Assembly (NCBI RefSeq): GCF_026262505.1
Contig: NC_067207.1
Location: 20,924,082 to 20,988,081 of the forward strand
Source of the DNA: Trichomonas vaginalis G3
Lineage: Eukaryota > Parabasalia > Trichomonadida > Trichomonadidae
Direction: 5' to 3'
DNA length: 64,000 bases
A program made the translations under genes and the position numbers. Shown piece after piece: positions 29,766 through 39,116 of the stretch (positions are counted from its first letter, which is position 1; every line of letters starts with the position of its first letter). The notes under the pieces are model-generated. The model saw nothing but the letters and a program-made list of their open reading frames with translations, was not told the DNA's origin and searched no databases.

Positions 29766-30961
29766 CTATATGTTAATGATTATCTTTTAGATTAGATAAT
29801 GTTGTTAGAAATGGTTAATCTATCCCTTTTAAATAAGAATTACTTCAATGATAGGTTGAAATCTCGCAATGAAATCAAATTTGATTCTTGATAACATTAA
29901 GAGCTTTTTGAATTGATTGAGCATGTATCACCATATGATATATTAATTACTACTACTTATTTGAATAATAAGCGTATTAAATTTCTCATATAAAAATTTA
30001 TTTTGAAAAATGAGAGTTGATGTTTATGCTAAGGTAGTCACAAAATCTAAGTAGAAGGGCTTTGAAATATTGAGGAGATTTGGAATTTTGGCTCTCAAAA
30101 TTTACCCTTCCTCACGACTCGAATTCTGAGCCTCTCAATGAGTTTCCTCTCAATTTGTTATTGACTTTTGAATACCTTTATTGAGAACAAAAAAAAATAA
30201 ATATATTAAGATTCGTATAATATTAGCATTTTTCATAAAATGAAGGCCTGAAAAACGGGGCCATTCAAAAAATGAATTGTTTTGGGGAGTAGTGGATCTA
30301 GCATCTGTGTAACAAATAATAAAGATTGGCCGTAAAAATTAGGCCTAATCTCTTTTGGGTTAAATTTTGTAAATTGATATCTCTTCACATTCGTCTGTAG
30401 TGAGGTATAGATAACAAGATGATGGAATAAATGTTTTTGACATATTCACTTTTCACAATAATAGCCGAAATTAAGTAATTTGTTGCTAATTTTTTGTTTT
30501 TTACCTTGTTTTTAGGCGTACCACTACTTATTCATCTTTGTATCATTTTTGTGGAGCTCGTATTGAAAAACAATCAATGAAATCCATGTTTTCATTTGAA
30601 ATCTGATAAAGTTAAACGTGCATATAAATTTCTCACTGATATCACTCAACTGCAAATTAACATATATGCAATTCAATAAAATTAGAAAAATTTCGGATTG
30701 TCCAAAATGAAAAATATAATTTTTTTTCTCTAGCCAATAAATCAATGTCTTATATTGCATTCATTGTTCAATAAGTAGTTACACATAATATTAGCATATA
30801 ACACTCTTGCTGTTTACAGATACAAATTTTGATACAATTAATTTGTTTAAAGCTATTATGTTTATAGAGATCTCTTATATAACATGTTGTATAAGGTATC
30901 GATATTACTATTATTGTATTTAATGCACCTTTTTTCAACATATATATATAATAAATTAATA
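29766..30961. other. Gene-free AT-rich region
   Basis: No gene, RNA or repeat could be supported. Several short frames exist but look random. Confidence 0.5.
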
Positions 30962-32231
30962 CCCAGATTTGCCTTACTTTTACCACCTCTCTAAAGCTGG
31001 GGACACCGCCTATCGTTGGGAGTAGCTATTAAATAGAACCACCAAGGGTATTTTTCGAACTGCCGGTGTAGTTTAGTGGAAACATCCGACATGATGATTC
31101 ATTATGCCAACGTTTTATTCCCATTTAGCTAATTTTTTTCTTTTTTGGATCATGAATTTTTTTGGGGTCACTATAAGATTTGTTTCATGTTCTAAATCTG
31201 CTGCATATGTAATCTATTTTTATTTACCTATTTTTTAAAAATCTATTGGATTGCCAAATTTGAATATATTTAAAATCATAAAAATCCAAAAAAACTATAA
31301 ATATATGTTTTATGCATAGTGCTGATACTCAAATATCAGATTACTTAGATCCATGAATAATATCCGAATTTTTTTTCTTAAAATTAAACTTCAAAACTTC
31401 TTGCAATCTTATTCTTAATCAATTGTAAATTTTTAAAACCATTTTTTAAAATAATTTTGCGTAAATTTTATTCTCATGTTGTTTTAATCGAAAATTGATA
31501 CATTTTCAAAAAAATAATATTGACTTATGAAATTCATTTTTAAGGTGAAATAGTATTGTTTTTATTAAAGTATATGAATAATATATAAAAAATTAATGAA
31601 TAATATAAGCAGATTTTTAGTTTACAAAACAAATATGAGCAATGCAATTTCAAACTTTTGCTGGCAATTTCGATATTGCTCAAGTTTGTAGTATTTGTGA
31701 TACCTATAACATCGGCTTAATCAAATTCGATTTTTCTTATGAGTTATTGAGAAAATTTGATTGCAATGAGAAGGATTTCGACGTTTTTGATAAACTAAGA
31801 GCTGAGCTTTAGGGTTCAGTTCATTTATGGCTGTAGTTTGATGTCGTAGATCTCTTTTTTATTGTAAATTCTTTCAGCATGGAGATCGAGAATGAATCTT
31901 TTGAGAACTTTATGAGTTTTTACACCCGTAAAGAGGTCCTTCGAGGAAAGATAGTCCAGACTACATGAAGATGTGGGTTAACCAAAAAAATCCGATGGTT
32001 TCCCCATATTCATGTAGATCTTCGAAAAAATGAGCACCAAAAAAGCCAAAAAAATAGGCTTTTTATTGGATTTGTACACTAGATCAATAACCTATTTAGG
32101 ATCTGACACTCTTTTTAGCCAGAGATATGAGGTCCTTTCTAGGAAAACGATCTATTCATCCATAAAAAAAAATGAATTATCGTTTTCCCCAGAAATTACA
32201 TGGGGAGTGGTAAAAGTAAGGCAAATCTGGG
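30962..32231. mobile_element. Decayed Tc1/mariner-like element (25-bp TIRs, TA flanks)
   Basis: CCCAGATTTGCCTTACTTTT.. (30962-30986, 25 bp) is perfectly inverted at 32207-32231, and both outer edges are TA (30960-30961, 32232-32233), the target duplication of Tc1/mariner. The length, 1270 bp, is close to that of full mariner elements such as those common in Trichomonas. No transposase frame survives: the interior is AT-rich with many stops in all frames. Intact termini with a destroyed interior suggest a non-autonomous or long-dead copy that could still be moved in trans. Confidence 0.7.
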
Positions 32232-32233
32232 TA

Positions 32234-33214
32234 ATGCAAAATTTCCAACCCTGAAGAGATAATGTGAATATCCGATTCTACCAAGTTAGTTGAATTTTTT
32301 TTACAGAAAAGATTACTCATTTCTTTTAAATATTATTGTTTTATAATTTTATTTTCTTTAATGTTTATTTGAAGACTTCAATAAACGTTCTCATTCTTTG
32401 TGTGACGTTATGCAGCTTCTTGGCAAGAATATCAAACTTATGTATTCTTATGTCATCAATTTTGTTCAATTAATTTACAATTTCTGTCCTCTGTTCAATC
32501 TTAATGTTTTATAATTATGCTTTTCATTTAAATTCATTAATAAGATAAATTTCGACATTTAAAAATCTGTCCTCTTTGAAAAATTTTGAATATTATTCCG
32601 CCAATTTTTTAAATATTTGCTTCTTAGGTTCAAGCTTAATGATGATCAAATACATGAAATTATTCAACAGAAAAGAATTGTTATGCTATTTTATAAATGC
32701 TTAGATATGCGATTAAAATTTATGTATGTTTGTATGTAACTATATTTGTTTAGAATAAAAATTATGAATTGGGGAAATTAAGTATGTTTTTAGGCTTCTG
32801 TGACGTGCCACTTAATCCATATGTTTAAAGGCTGCTTTTCAATGATGCTTCACACCAGTTGGTATACATATTTTAATTTTAATTTTTGCTAAAAATGATA
32901 ATATTTCATACATATACGATTTATTTTAATATTAATTTGTGTTCAATTCAATTTTGTGCAAGAATTCCAAAATATGTTAAACTCCTTTTCTTTTGTAAAG
33001 TTTCTTATTCAAATTTTTGATAGAGGTTCATTCAATATTGAGGCAGAAAAACGATAGGGAGACTTTACGTAGGAAAATGGGTTTAGATTCTAATTTAATT
33101 GTGGCTGCATTCGATCTATAAAAATATATTTCTAATGTTTAATGTTATTTTGTCAGAATCGTAGCAATTCTTGTCATTAATAAACTTTTATTGGAAAAAT
33201 TTCAACTTTTCAAT
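32234..33214. other. Gene-free AT-rich flank of the Maverick
   Basis: Host sequence up to the target duplication. No gene or repeat is supported. Confidence 0.5.
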
Positions 33215-33220
33215 AATCTA
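33215..33220. repeat. Target-site duplication AATCTA (left)
   Basis: AATCTA immediately precedes the left terminus and recurs exactly after the right terminus at 58444-58449. Six-base duplications are the hallmark of Maverick/Polinton insertion. Confidence 0.9.
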
Positions 33221-33350
33221 AAAAAAAGGTAGTGGGGCTTCCAGGCACTTCGTGCCCTCTAGCCCCGAAGATGTTTAGTATAAATGAAGTTTTTATTCGG
33301 AAAATTGTTAGTCTTCTGGTGTGAATTCGGAGGACTCTTCTTCTTCCTCC
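33221..33350. repeat. Maverick left terminal inverted repeat
   Basis: Seven A, then a 16-bp outer block, a 13-nt mini-hairpin (GGCAC-TTC-GTGCC, 33244-33256), then a 93-bp inner block (33258-33350) identical to the right TIR. Beyond 33350 the two ends diverge. Confidence 0.93.
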
Positions 33351-33415
33351 ATTGCTTCTGGGAAGAAGCCTTCTTCTGGGTCGAAAACATTATATAATGT
33401 GTCGCTTTTCACAAA
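33308..33415 (-). pseudogene. Short open frame sharing its last 14 codons with the right-end gene
   Basis: The minus strand is open for 35 codons and ends in SSEFTPED, the same C-terminus as the gene at 57330-58337, because those codons lie inside the TIR. Upstream of the TIR the sequence is different (SDTLYNVFDPEEGFF) but still protein-like. There is no plausible start. It is either the 3' remnant of another gene that once ended in the left TIR or a by-product of TIR homogenisation. Confidence 0.35.
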
Positions 33416-33487
33416 TTATATATGTTTTCATGTTTTGTCACTTTTCTGTCACTTTTCGGGTAAAAACATTTTTATTATTATATATAA

Positions 33488-34305
33488 ATGAATTTTACAA
33501 AACCACCGTTACCGTTCTTTGGAAATAAGAGTAAATGTAAAGATATTATATTGAGAGAACTTAAGAAACTACCGAATGGTCTAACATTTGTAGATTTGTT
33601 CGGTGGAAGTTTCTATATATCCCATTTATGTCATACAATATTCCAGACTCAAAGATTATATGCAATGACTTCGACAACTATATGGACCGTCTCAAACATA
33701 TACCAGACACAAACAATATATTGAAAGAGTTAAAAGAAAAGATACCTATAGGTAAGATGGAACGTATACCATTAGATAAGAAAAATATTGTGAGAGAGGT
33801 TTTGAAAAAAGCAGAATATATAGACTGGGATAGTATATCTGCTAGACTATTATATAGTGGTTCTATAAGAGTTCATGACATTGAAACACTTATGTCAAAA
33901 GTTTTATATCTTAACTATACAAATGTTTTCAAAGAGGACATAGAAAAATATATTGAGGGTATAGAGTTTGTGAGATGTCATTGGACAGATTTGTATGAAA
34001 AATATAAAGACAAGGAAAATGTTTTCTTTATAGTGGACCCGCCGTTCTATAACACATGGGATTTTCAATACCAAGTAGACTGGACTTTGAGAGACTCTTT
34101 AGAAACTTTAGACGTTTTACATAACCATCCATGCTTTTACTTTACATCCGATAAAAGTGGTTTGGAAAGTGTCATGAGATGGTTAGAGGACATACATGAC
34201 TATGAGTTTAGATACGATAAGATAGAATATGAGAGAGGTCCTATAAACTGGAGAAAGTGTCATAACAAAGAAATTTTATTGGTAAGTAAATGTGGTTTGA
34301 AATAG
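33488..34305 (+). pseudogene. D12-class DNA N6-adenine methyltransferase (Dam-like), frameshifted
   Basis: The first frame (33488-33724) has PPLPFFGNKSK and FVDLFGGSF, the S-adenosylmethionine-binding motifs of D12-class enzymes. The second frame (from about 33628 to 34305) carries the rest, including VDPPF, the DPPY-type catalytic motif. The switch is by -1 near 33630-33640, consistent with one lost base; no slippery heptamer is visible. Such enzymes methylate adenine in DNA and could mark element DNA or protect it from a nuclease such as the HNH enzyme at 42.5 kb (inference). The leader contains two TGTCACTTTTC words. Confidence 0.8.
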
Positions 34306-34421
34306 GACTACTTGTTTTAGGTTTTTTCCATTGTGTCATTTACTTATTTGACGTGGCAGAAAGATATAGAGAATATGAAGATGAACCAATACCAGCAAAT
34401 GTTCAGCATATGTACTCGTAA
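34290..34421 (+). CDS. Small single-pass membrane protein (43 aa)
   Basis: The ATG at 34290 lies inside the last codons of the methyltransferase gene (16-nt overlap, other frame). The predicted protein begins with one hydrophobic helix (WFEIGLLVLGFFHCVIYLF) followed by a charged tail ending HMYS. Short membrane proteins are common in virus-like elements, for example as virion-membrane or release factors, but no homologue is recognised. Confidence 0.5.
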   Translation: MWFEIGLLVLGFFHCVIYLFDVAERYREYEDEPIPANVQHMYS

Positions 34422-34444
34422 GAGATATTTTTATCTAATATTAA

Positions 34445-34807
34445 ATGGACGCACAGAACTTAGCGAATGCACAGCAACCTGGACAACCAAACCCAGAGAA
34501 TATTCCAAATGAAGTTAGAATACAAACTGCAATGGCAAACTATGGTCAAGTGCCAACAGATGTACAAATGCAAACTGCCATGTCAAATGACGCTGCGTTA
34601 GGCTTACCACCATGGTATGCAAATATGAGATGGAAAGAGTTTTATACAAACCCTGAAGTGGGATATAAACAACTTTATGCAGATGACGCGAACACAGGAG
34701 TTGACCCAGAATATGTTTTCTACCAGAGGAGAAACAGAATGTATGAGCTCCAGTTAAAAAATGCTATGGAACTCAACAGGAAACGTAAGAGACTAGGCGG
34801 ACATTAG
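34445..34807 (+). CDS. Maverick hypothetical protein (120 aa)
   Basis: Intact small gene. The N-terminus is Q/N/P-rich with two copies of VQ/RIQTAMxN-type words (RIQTAMAN, QMQTAMSN); the C-terminus is basic (NRKRKRLGG). The leader ATTTTTATCTAATATTAA matches the T-rich motif before other Maverick genes. No family recognised; a small virion or core protein is possible. Confidence 0.6.
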   Translation: MDAQNLANAQQPGQPNPENIPNEVRIQTAMANYGQVPTDVQMQTAMSNDAALGLPPWYANMRWKEFYTNPEVGYKQLYADDANTGVDPEYVFYQRRNRMYELQLKNAMELNRKRKRLGGH

Positions 34808-34825
34808 ATTTTTACATATAGTAAA

Positions 34826-35068
34826 ATGGGTTTCTTTGGAAGAATAGGAAACTTCTTTCGAAATGTTGGAAGAGGTATATGGAATGGAATAAAATCTGTC
34901 GGAAGAGGAATTTGGAACGGAGTCAAAAATATTGGTAAAAGGGTAGGTCAGTTTGTTGGTATTATACCTAAAGACCCTGAACCAGAAGAACAAGCTCCTG
35001 TTATACAACAGCCTGAACCTGCACCACAGTCTAGTTGGCAACCAAATCCAACACCTCAACCGTATTAA
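34826..35068 (+). CDS. Small amphipathic/basic virion-type protein (80 aa)
   Basis: The first about 50 residues are alternating hydrophobic and basic, with repeated GRGIWNG and G[KR]-rich words. This would form an amphipathic, membrane-active helix, reminiscent of lytic or minor virion peptides. The C-terminus is P/Q/E-rich. The start is preceded by TTTTTACATATAGTAAA. It is similar in layout to the 38.7-39.1 kb gene, which also begins MG-x-FG. No homology is claimed. Confidence 0.6.
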   Translation: MGFFGRIGNFFRNVGRGIWNGIKSVGRGIWNGVKNIGKRVGQFVGIIPKDPEPEEQAPVIQQPEPAPQSSWQPNPTPQPY

Positions 35069-35072
35069 AAAA

Positions 35073-35921
35073 TTATATTTTTACCGTTCGATAGTAGTTG
35101 TATATGAAACTAAGTTCTAAGTAAAACGCATGGTATAATGGAATTATTCTTTTTCTTCCATCTGTAGTAAACCATACTTGAAAGTCTGAAATACTTCCAC
35201 TTGGTGGTTCGTATAACTTTGTAGGTTTTTCGTAAAAGTCATTTGCCAAGCATAAGAAAGAGTTTTGGGCGCCAGAAAATGAAGCATGAACAATAATAGC
35301 AGCTGGGTCGAAAACATCTTTAAATAAATATGGTTCATCTCTTGCATATCGACTGTAAATATTTGCTAAAGGAAGTTCGACTTTCTGATTTAACATTCTT
35401 TGCAAATAATACCATGACATTGCAGTGAATTCTGTATATATTTGTTCGTCTTTCTTTGGATTGTCTTCGTAGATTTGAAATGACACTTGTGAATTTTGTT
35501 TGTCATATACAATTCTCACATAAAGTGTGCTCTCGGTATTTGCATATTCATCAGCATATTTTGCATAACATGAATTTATTTTATCTTCTATATTTTTTAA
35601 CGCAGTCTGTAGAGAAGATGAAAGGTCAACTTGTATTAGCTCAATTTCTTCCCACATTTTTCGTTTCCCTTCAGATATATAATCTATATGAAACCTTACA
35701 ATAAATGGAAAACTTTTATCTTCTACAGACACAAACTTCATTCTACGAAAGCCAATAGCTTTTGTGACAGATGGGTCTCTTAACCATCTTAACGGGTAGT
35801 CAAAACGATAGCCTTCATGCTTTACGGTCTCTGTCTCAAACTTTTGACCGACATTCGTAAAAAGTTCATCTAATGGTTTAGTTGTAGCAACTCTAGAATT
35901 TTCTTTTTCTATTGAAAGCAT
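35073..35921 (-). CDS. Maverick hypothetical protein (282 aa)
   Basis: Intact and mostly beta-rich by eye, with no Cys-His protease pattern and no nucleotide-binding motif. It lies in a divergent pair with the tail-fibre gene, separated by only 18 bp (35922-35939), so the two are probably co-expressed. A virion structural role is likely from that context but cannot be shown from sequence. Confidence 0.65.
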   Translation of the reverse strand: MLSIEKENSRVATTKPLDELFTNVGQKFETETVKHEGYRFDYPLRWLRDPSVTKAIGFRRMKFVSVEDKSFPFIVRFHIDYISEGKRKMWEEIELIQVDLSSSLQTALKNIEDKINSCYAKYADEYANTESTLYVRIVYDKQNSQVSFQIYEDNPKKDEQIYTEFTAMSWYYLQRMLNQKVELPLANIYSRYARDEPYLFKDVFDPAAIIVHASFSGAQNSFLCLANDFYEKPTKLYEPPSGSISDFQVWFTTDGRKRIIPLYHAFYLELSFIYNYYRTVKI

Positions 35922-35939
35922 ATTTTATCTAGAATAAAA
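35922..35939. promoter_or_regulatory. 18-bp bidirectional promoter with near-palindrome
   Basis: The whole gap between two divergent start codons is ATTTTATCTAGAATAAAA. It reads TTTTAT-CTAG-A(A)TAAAA on both strands. A similar 18-bp gap (TTTACTTAGAATAAAAAG) separates another divergent pair at 51551-51568. All promoter information for both genes must lie here or within the coding regions. Confidence 0.65.
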
Positions 35940-36827
35940 ATGTCAAATGAAACAGCGTCTATGAGAGAAATACAACACAACCGACAACTCATTATGCAAG
36001 CTCTAAATAAGAACACAACAAACTTTTCAAACTATTCTAAGATATCTGAGTCATTGAAAGAAGGAAACTTAAAACTGACATTAAACCCAATGACAGATGA
36101 GTTTCTGTTTCAAGACAATAAGAACCATACTGTCTGTATAAATCCAACAAAAGGAACTTTAAACGAGAAACCTATAAATGAACTTCTTTTGAAAGCAGAT
36201 GTTGGCAACAAAGCTGACAAAGAATATGTAGACGATGCAATAGCAAAAGAAGAAGAAAGAGCTAACAAAGCTTATGCAACAAAAGAACATACTCATCCTG
36301 AACTAGCAGACAAAACATATGTTGACAATAAAATGTCAAGTGAAGTGACAAGAGCTGAAAACGAATATTCTAAAAAGACTCATACACATACTATATCTGA
36401 AATAACAAACTTACAAGAAACCTTAAACAGGAAAAGTGACGTTGGACATACACATACCATTGCAAATATTGCAAACTTACAAGAAACCTTAAACAGGAAA
36501 AGTGACGTTGGACATACACATACCATTGCAAATATTGCAAACTTACAAGAAACCTTAAACAGGAAAAGTGACGTTGGACATACACATACCATTGCAAATA
36601 TTGCAAACTTACAAGAAACCTTAAACAGGAAAAGTGACGTTGGACATACACATACATCTTCTGAAATAACAGACTTAAACGTTAGCCTTGAAAATAAAGC
36701 AGATAAAACATATGTCAATGAAATATACCAAAGTTTAGTTGGAACAAAAAATATTGAAACTATTGTTGGTGACTTTCTGTCAATGAAGAAAACAAATATT
36801 TTAGATGGCAGTTGGTACAGTCCTTAG
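35940..36827 (+). CDS. Phage-type tail-fibre protein, shaft part with HTHT repeats
   Basis: 295 aa in this frame. After an N-terminal about 90 residues come fibre-shaft words typical of bacteriophage fibres: ADKEYVDDAIA, ADKTYVDNKM, KKTHTHTISEITNLQ, then four tandem units built on SDVGHTHTIANIANLQ. HxH motifs in T4-type fibres coordinate metal in a trimeric needle. The DNA repeat has a 66-bp period with identical copies. The frame ends shortly before the next fibre segment opens in the -1 frame, so this is probably the first part of a once-continuous fibre. A fibre on a Maverick particle would be expected to bind cells, but that is inference. Confidence 0.8.
   Translation: MSNETASMREIQHNRQLIMQALNKNTTNFSNYSKISESLKEGNLKLTLNPMTDEFLFQDNKNHTVCINPTKGTLNEKPINELLLKADVGNKADKEYVDDAIAKEEERANKAYATKEHTHPELADKTYVDNKMSSEVTRAENEYSKKTHTHTISEITNLQETLNRKSDVGHTHTIANIANLQETLNRKSDVGHTHTIANIANLQETLNRKSDVGHTHTIANIANLQETLNRKSDVGHTHTSSEITDLNVSLENKADKTYVNEIYQSLVGTKNIETIVGDFLSMKKTNILDGSWYSP
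36408..36651. repeat. 66-bp tandem repeat in the fibre gene
   Basis: The word GAAAAGTGACGTTGG starts at 36431, 36497, 36563 and 36629, an exact 66-bp (22-codon) period. The copies appear identical at DNA level, and partial copies flank the array. Identity at synonymous positions indicates recent expansion or gene-conversion-like homogenisation. Confidence 0.95.
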
Positions 36828-37297
36828 AAAATGGTACACGGTATAAACTCATTCCGAAAAATAACAATGAAATGTATGTAAGCTATAAAAAGAACGATGG
36901 TACACAAGTTAAAGTTCCATTAGACAACAACTGCTACTTAAACTTATATGGAGACGAACAAAAGAAATATTTAAGAGTTTATGAAATGGCAGATATGACA
37001 TTGCCTGACCCAGCTCCAGCACCATATTATTATGACTATGGAGATGACAACAGAACACCACATGTAGATGAACAAAAGCTAACATTATATTTAGATTTTT
37101 ATAGATATAAAAGATATAATGCAATAGAAAAAACGAGAATAGTATACTATTATGAAGATGACAGAAATAAATATTATAGTCAAGACTTTACCTACCCTGA
37201 AAACATAAGATTATATTATAAAAAATATTCTGACTTAAACCAGAAGAAACCTGAAATAGTTGCACTATATTTTAAGTTCAAAAGAGACATCCTATAA
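36812..37297 (+). pseudogene. Fibre middle segment in the -1 frame
   Basis: About 160 codons, Y/D/N-rich and beta-prone, with no ATG at its beginning: the frame opens across the stop of the preceding fibre frame. Its TAA overlaps the next ATG as TAATG (37295-37299). Taken together, the three frames read like one fibre (shaft, middle, tip) split by two -1 events, or like coupled cistrons. Composition matches the flanking fibre parts. Confidence 0.5.
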
Positions 37298-37740
37298 TGT
37301 CTCATATGTTTGATTTAATGAACCCAGTAGGTTCTATTTATACATCTATGGAAGCAAGAGGTCCTCAAGTAATGTTTGGTGTTGGTGCATGGGAACAAAT
37401 AGTCGACAGGTTTTTGTATTGTGCAAACTCTTCAAAGGAAACAGGTGGAAGTAAAACGATTTCAGGTGAAAATTTACCTGCACACAGTCACTACATAGAT
37501 TTAAGTACATCTCAAGCAGGTTGGCATAGGCATAGATATTGGGATTGGTCAGGAATGACAAAAGGTAAAGGATATGATGTTAAAGACGACGTTAAGTTTG
37601 CTATAAATTGTTACTGGGATGACACGCAGGGAGAAGGAAACCATACACATTTCGTTTCAGGATATACGCAAACAACAGGACAAAGTAAAGACTACATGCC
37701 ACCTTACATGACAGTTTACGCATGGTATAGAATTGCTTAG
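37297..37740 (+). CDS. Phage tail-collar/gp10 C-terminal-type domain protein (fibre tip)
   Basis: 147 aa. It has the hallmarks of the domain found at the ends of phage baseplate and tail-fibre proteins: NPVGSIYTSMEARGPQ, FGVGAWEQIVDRFLYC, a GG-rich turn, paired HSH, HRHR and HTH metal-type motifs, and a closing MPPYMTVYAWYRIA. It starts at ATG 37297 overlapping the previous stop. Such domains fold into trimeric receptor-binding tips. In a eukaryotic Maverick this implies acquisition from a phage or a prokaryote-derived fibre gene. Its stop overlaps the convergent integrase stop by a few bases. Confidence 0.85.
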   Translation: MSHMFDLMNPVGSIYTSMEARGPQVMFGVGAWEQIVDRFLYCANSSKETGGSKTISGENLPAHSHYIDLSTSQAGWHRHRYWDWSGMTKGKGYDVKDDVKFAINCYWDDTQGEGNHTHFVSGYTQTTGQSKDYMPPYMTVYAWYRIA

Positions 37741-38696
37741 TCGTCATTTTCAACTTCTTTAGCATATTCGTCAGGAGTTGTCTTATATTTGTTAGGAACT
37801 GTCTTTGAAAGTATACCACCTTGAACTTTGACAAGTTTGAAACGAGGTCTGACAATAGTAGTTTTATCTTCTGCTTGCAGTCTGTACATTTTGCCATGTT
37901 TGCCTAAAACTTCATAATATTCTCTTGTATACTTTCTTCTATTTTTACGAACACGAATGTGAGTACCTGTCGGGTTCCCATTGTTGTCATAGTCAATAGT
38001 ATTTTCATATGGGTCGCGTTTAGGTATTTCTATTTTTACTTTGTCACCTTTCTGAAGTTTGAAGCCTGGCATTCTTTCTTGTTTGTCTCTTTTGACTAAA
38101 CTATTAAATATATAGTCTTTCTCTAAGTCAGGGTTGTTTTTCATTTCTTCGGGGGAGTGGTTTCCCAAACCTTTTTGTTTACGGCTATTGTAAATATTTA
38201 AAACTTGTCTCATCTTTGCCATGGAGAAGTGTCTATATTTGTCGTCATATGACATTTCATTTGCTTCACCACCTTGTGGTTGATTTAAGTCTCTTAAGAT
38301 TTTTATACAACTGTCAATGACACCAAGAGCAGAATGGTTTTGGTCGACAATGAAATATTGGTTTACATTTTTTGAACGCAGATAGTTTTTTACATCATCT
38401 GATTTGAAAGAACTTTCACAGTCAGATGTCAGTTTTGTTGGATGGTATTTGTCAACGAATATTGTCAAAGCTGCTAAGATATCTAAAATATTTTTGGACT
38501 GTAATGGTATGGCTTCACAGTATCTTGTGTTTTGACCAACAAATATTAGCCAGTATGGTGGTCCATCTGTTCTAACTCTCGGAATGTTTTCCAAGATATC
38601 CATAAACCAAGCATTTGGTGTTGAACTAAAGATTTTTATCATGAGTGCTTTCTTTGTTGCCTTAGAAACATAGGGGTCCTTGTTTGGATTCGTCAT
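37737..38696 (-). CDS. Maverick integrase (retroviral-type DDE, here DD35D)
   Basis: 319 aa, intact. The catalytic core shows Asp33 (WFMDIL), Asp92 (LTSDCESSF) and, 35 residues later, Asp128 (HSALGVID) where most family members have Glu. After the core come IKILRDLN and a C-terminal SH3/chromo-like beta segment (YTREYYEVLG, MYRLQ, IVRPRFKLVKV) that binds DNA. A zinc-finger N-terminus is not obvious. The enzyme would insert the element with a 6-bp stagger, matching the observed duplication. It lies 17 bp from a divergent small gene. Confidence 0.9.
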   Translation of the reverse strand: MTNPNKDPYVSKATKKALMIKIFSSTPNAWFMDILENIPRVRTDGPPYWLIFVGQNTRYCEAIPLQSKNILDILAALTIFVDKYHPTKLTSDCESSFKSDDVKNYLRSKNVNQYFIVDQNHSALGVIDSCIKILRDLNQPQGGEANEMSYDDKYRHFSMAKMRQVLNIYNSRKQKGLGNHSPEEMKNNPDLEKDYIFNSLVKRDKQERMPGFKLQKGDKVKIEIPKRDPYENTIDYDNNGNPTGTHIRVRKNRRKYTREYYEVLGKHGKMYRLQAEDKTTIVRPRFKLVKVQGGILSKTVPNKYKTTPDEYAKEVENDD

Positions 38697-38713
38697 TTTT
38701 TAACCCATAAGAA

Positions 38714-39114
38714 ATGGGTTTATTTGGCGCATTAGCAGGATTGCATCCAGATTTTTACCCGCAGTGGGAACAATAGCCAGAGGTGTATTTGGAGTTGGAA
38801 GGAAGATTTTGAGTACATTAGGTATACTTAAAGAGAAAGCACAACCTATTATACAAACTGTACAGAAAGGTTGGGATGTAGCACGAGATGCAGCAAATCT
38901 TATTCCAAATCCTGAAACAAGAGGAAAAGTTCAAGGATGGATGGACAATGTAGGAAGACAAGCAGGAAACTATTATAACAAAGCAAATGACTACTATAAC
39001 CAAGCAGGACACTATATGGACCAAGGTGAAAGATTCTTTAACAGAGGATATAACCATGCACAACAGTGGGTAAACAATAACCAACCGCAACCACCTCAAA
39101 CTTGGGGAATGTAA
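38714..39114 (+). pseudogene. Small glycine/asparagine-rich virion-type protein, frameshifted after 15-20 codons
   Basis: The ATG at 38714 gives MGLFGALAGLHPDFYP and then hits a stop. In the -1 frame from about 38760 the protein continues to 39114 (about 116 codons), with an amphipathic start like the 34.8 kb gene and a tail rich in N, Q and Y (NYYNKANDYYNQAGHY). One lost base explains the break. No family recognised; likely a minor virion or core protein. Confidence 0.55.
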
Positions 39115-39116
39115 AG

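Noticed and set aside
36408-36651. Regular 66-bp repeats resembling a CRISPR array
   Set aside because: The repeats have no unique spacers and translate into fibre-shaft protein.
36380-36718. Minus-strand open frames of 88-112 codons in the fibre region
   Set aside because: They are antisense to the 66-bp repeats, and their periodicity comes from the fibre-coding strand.
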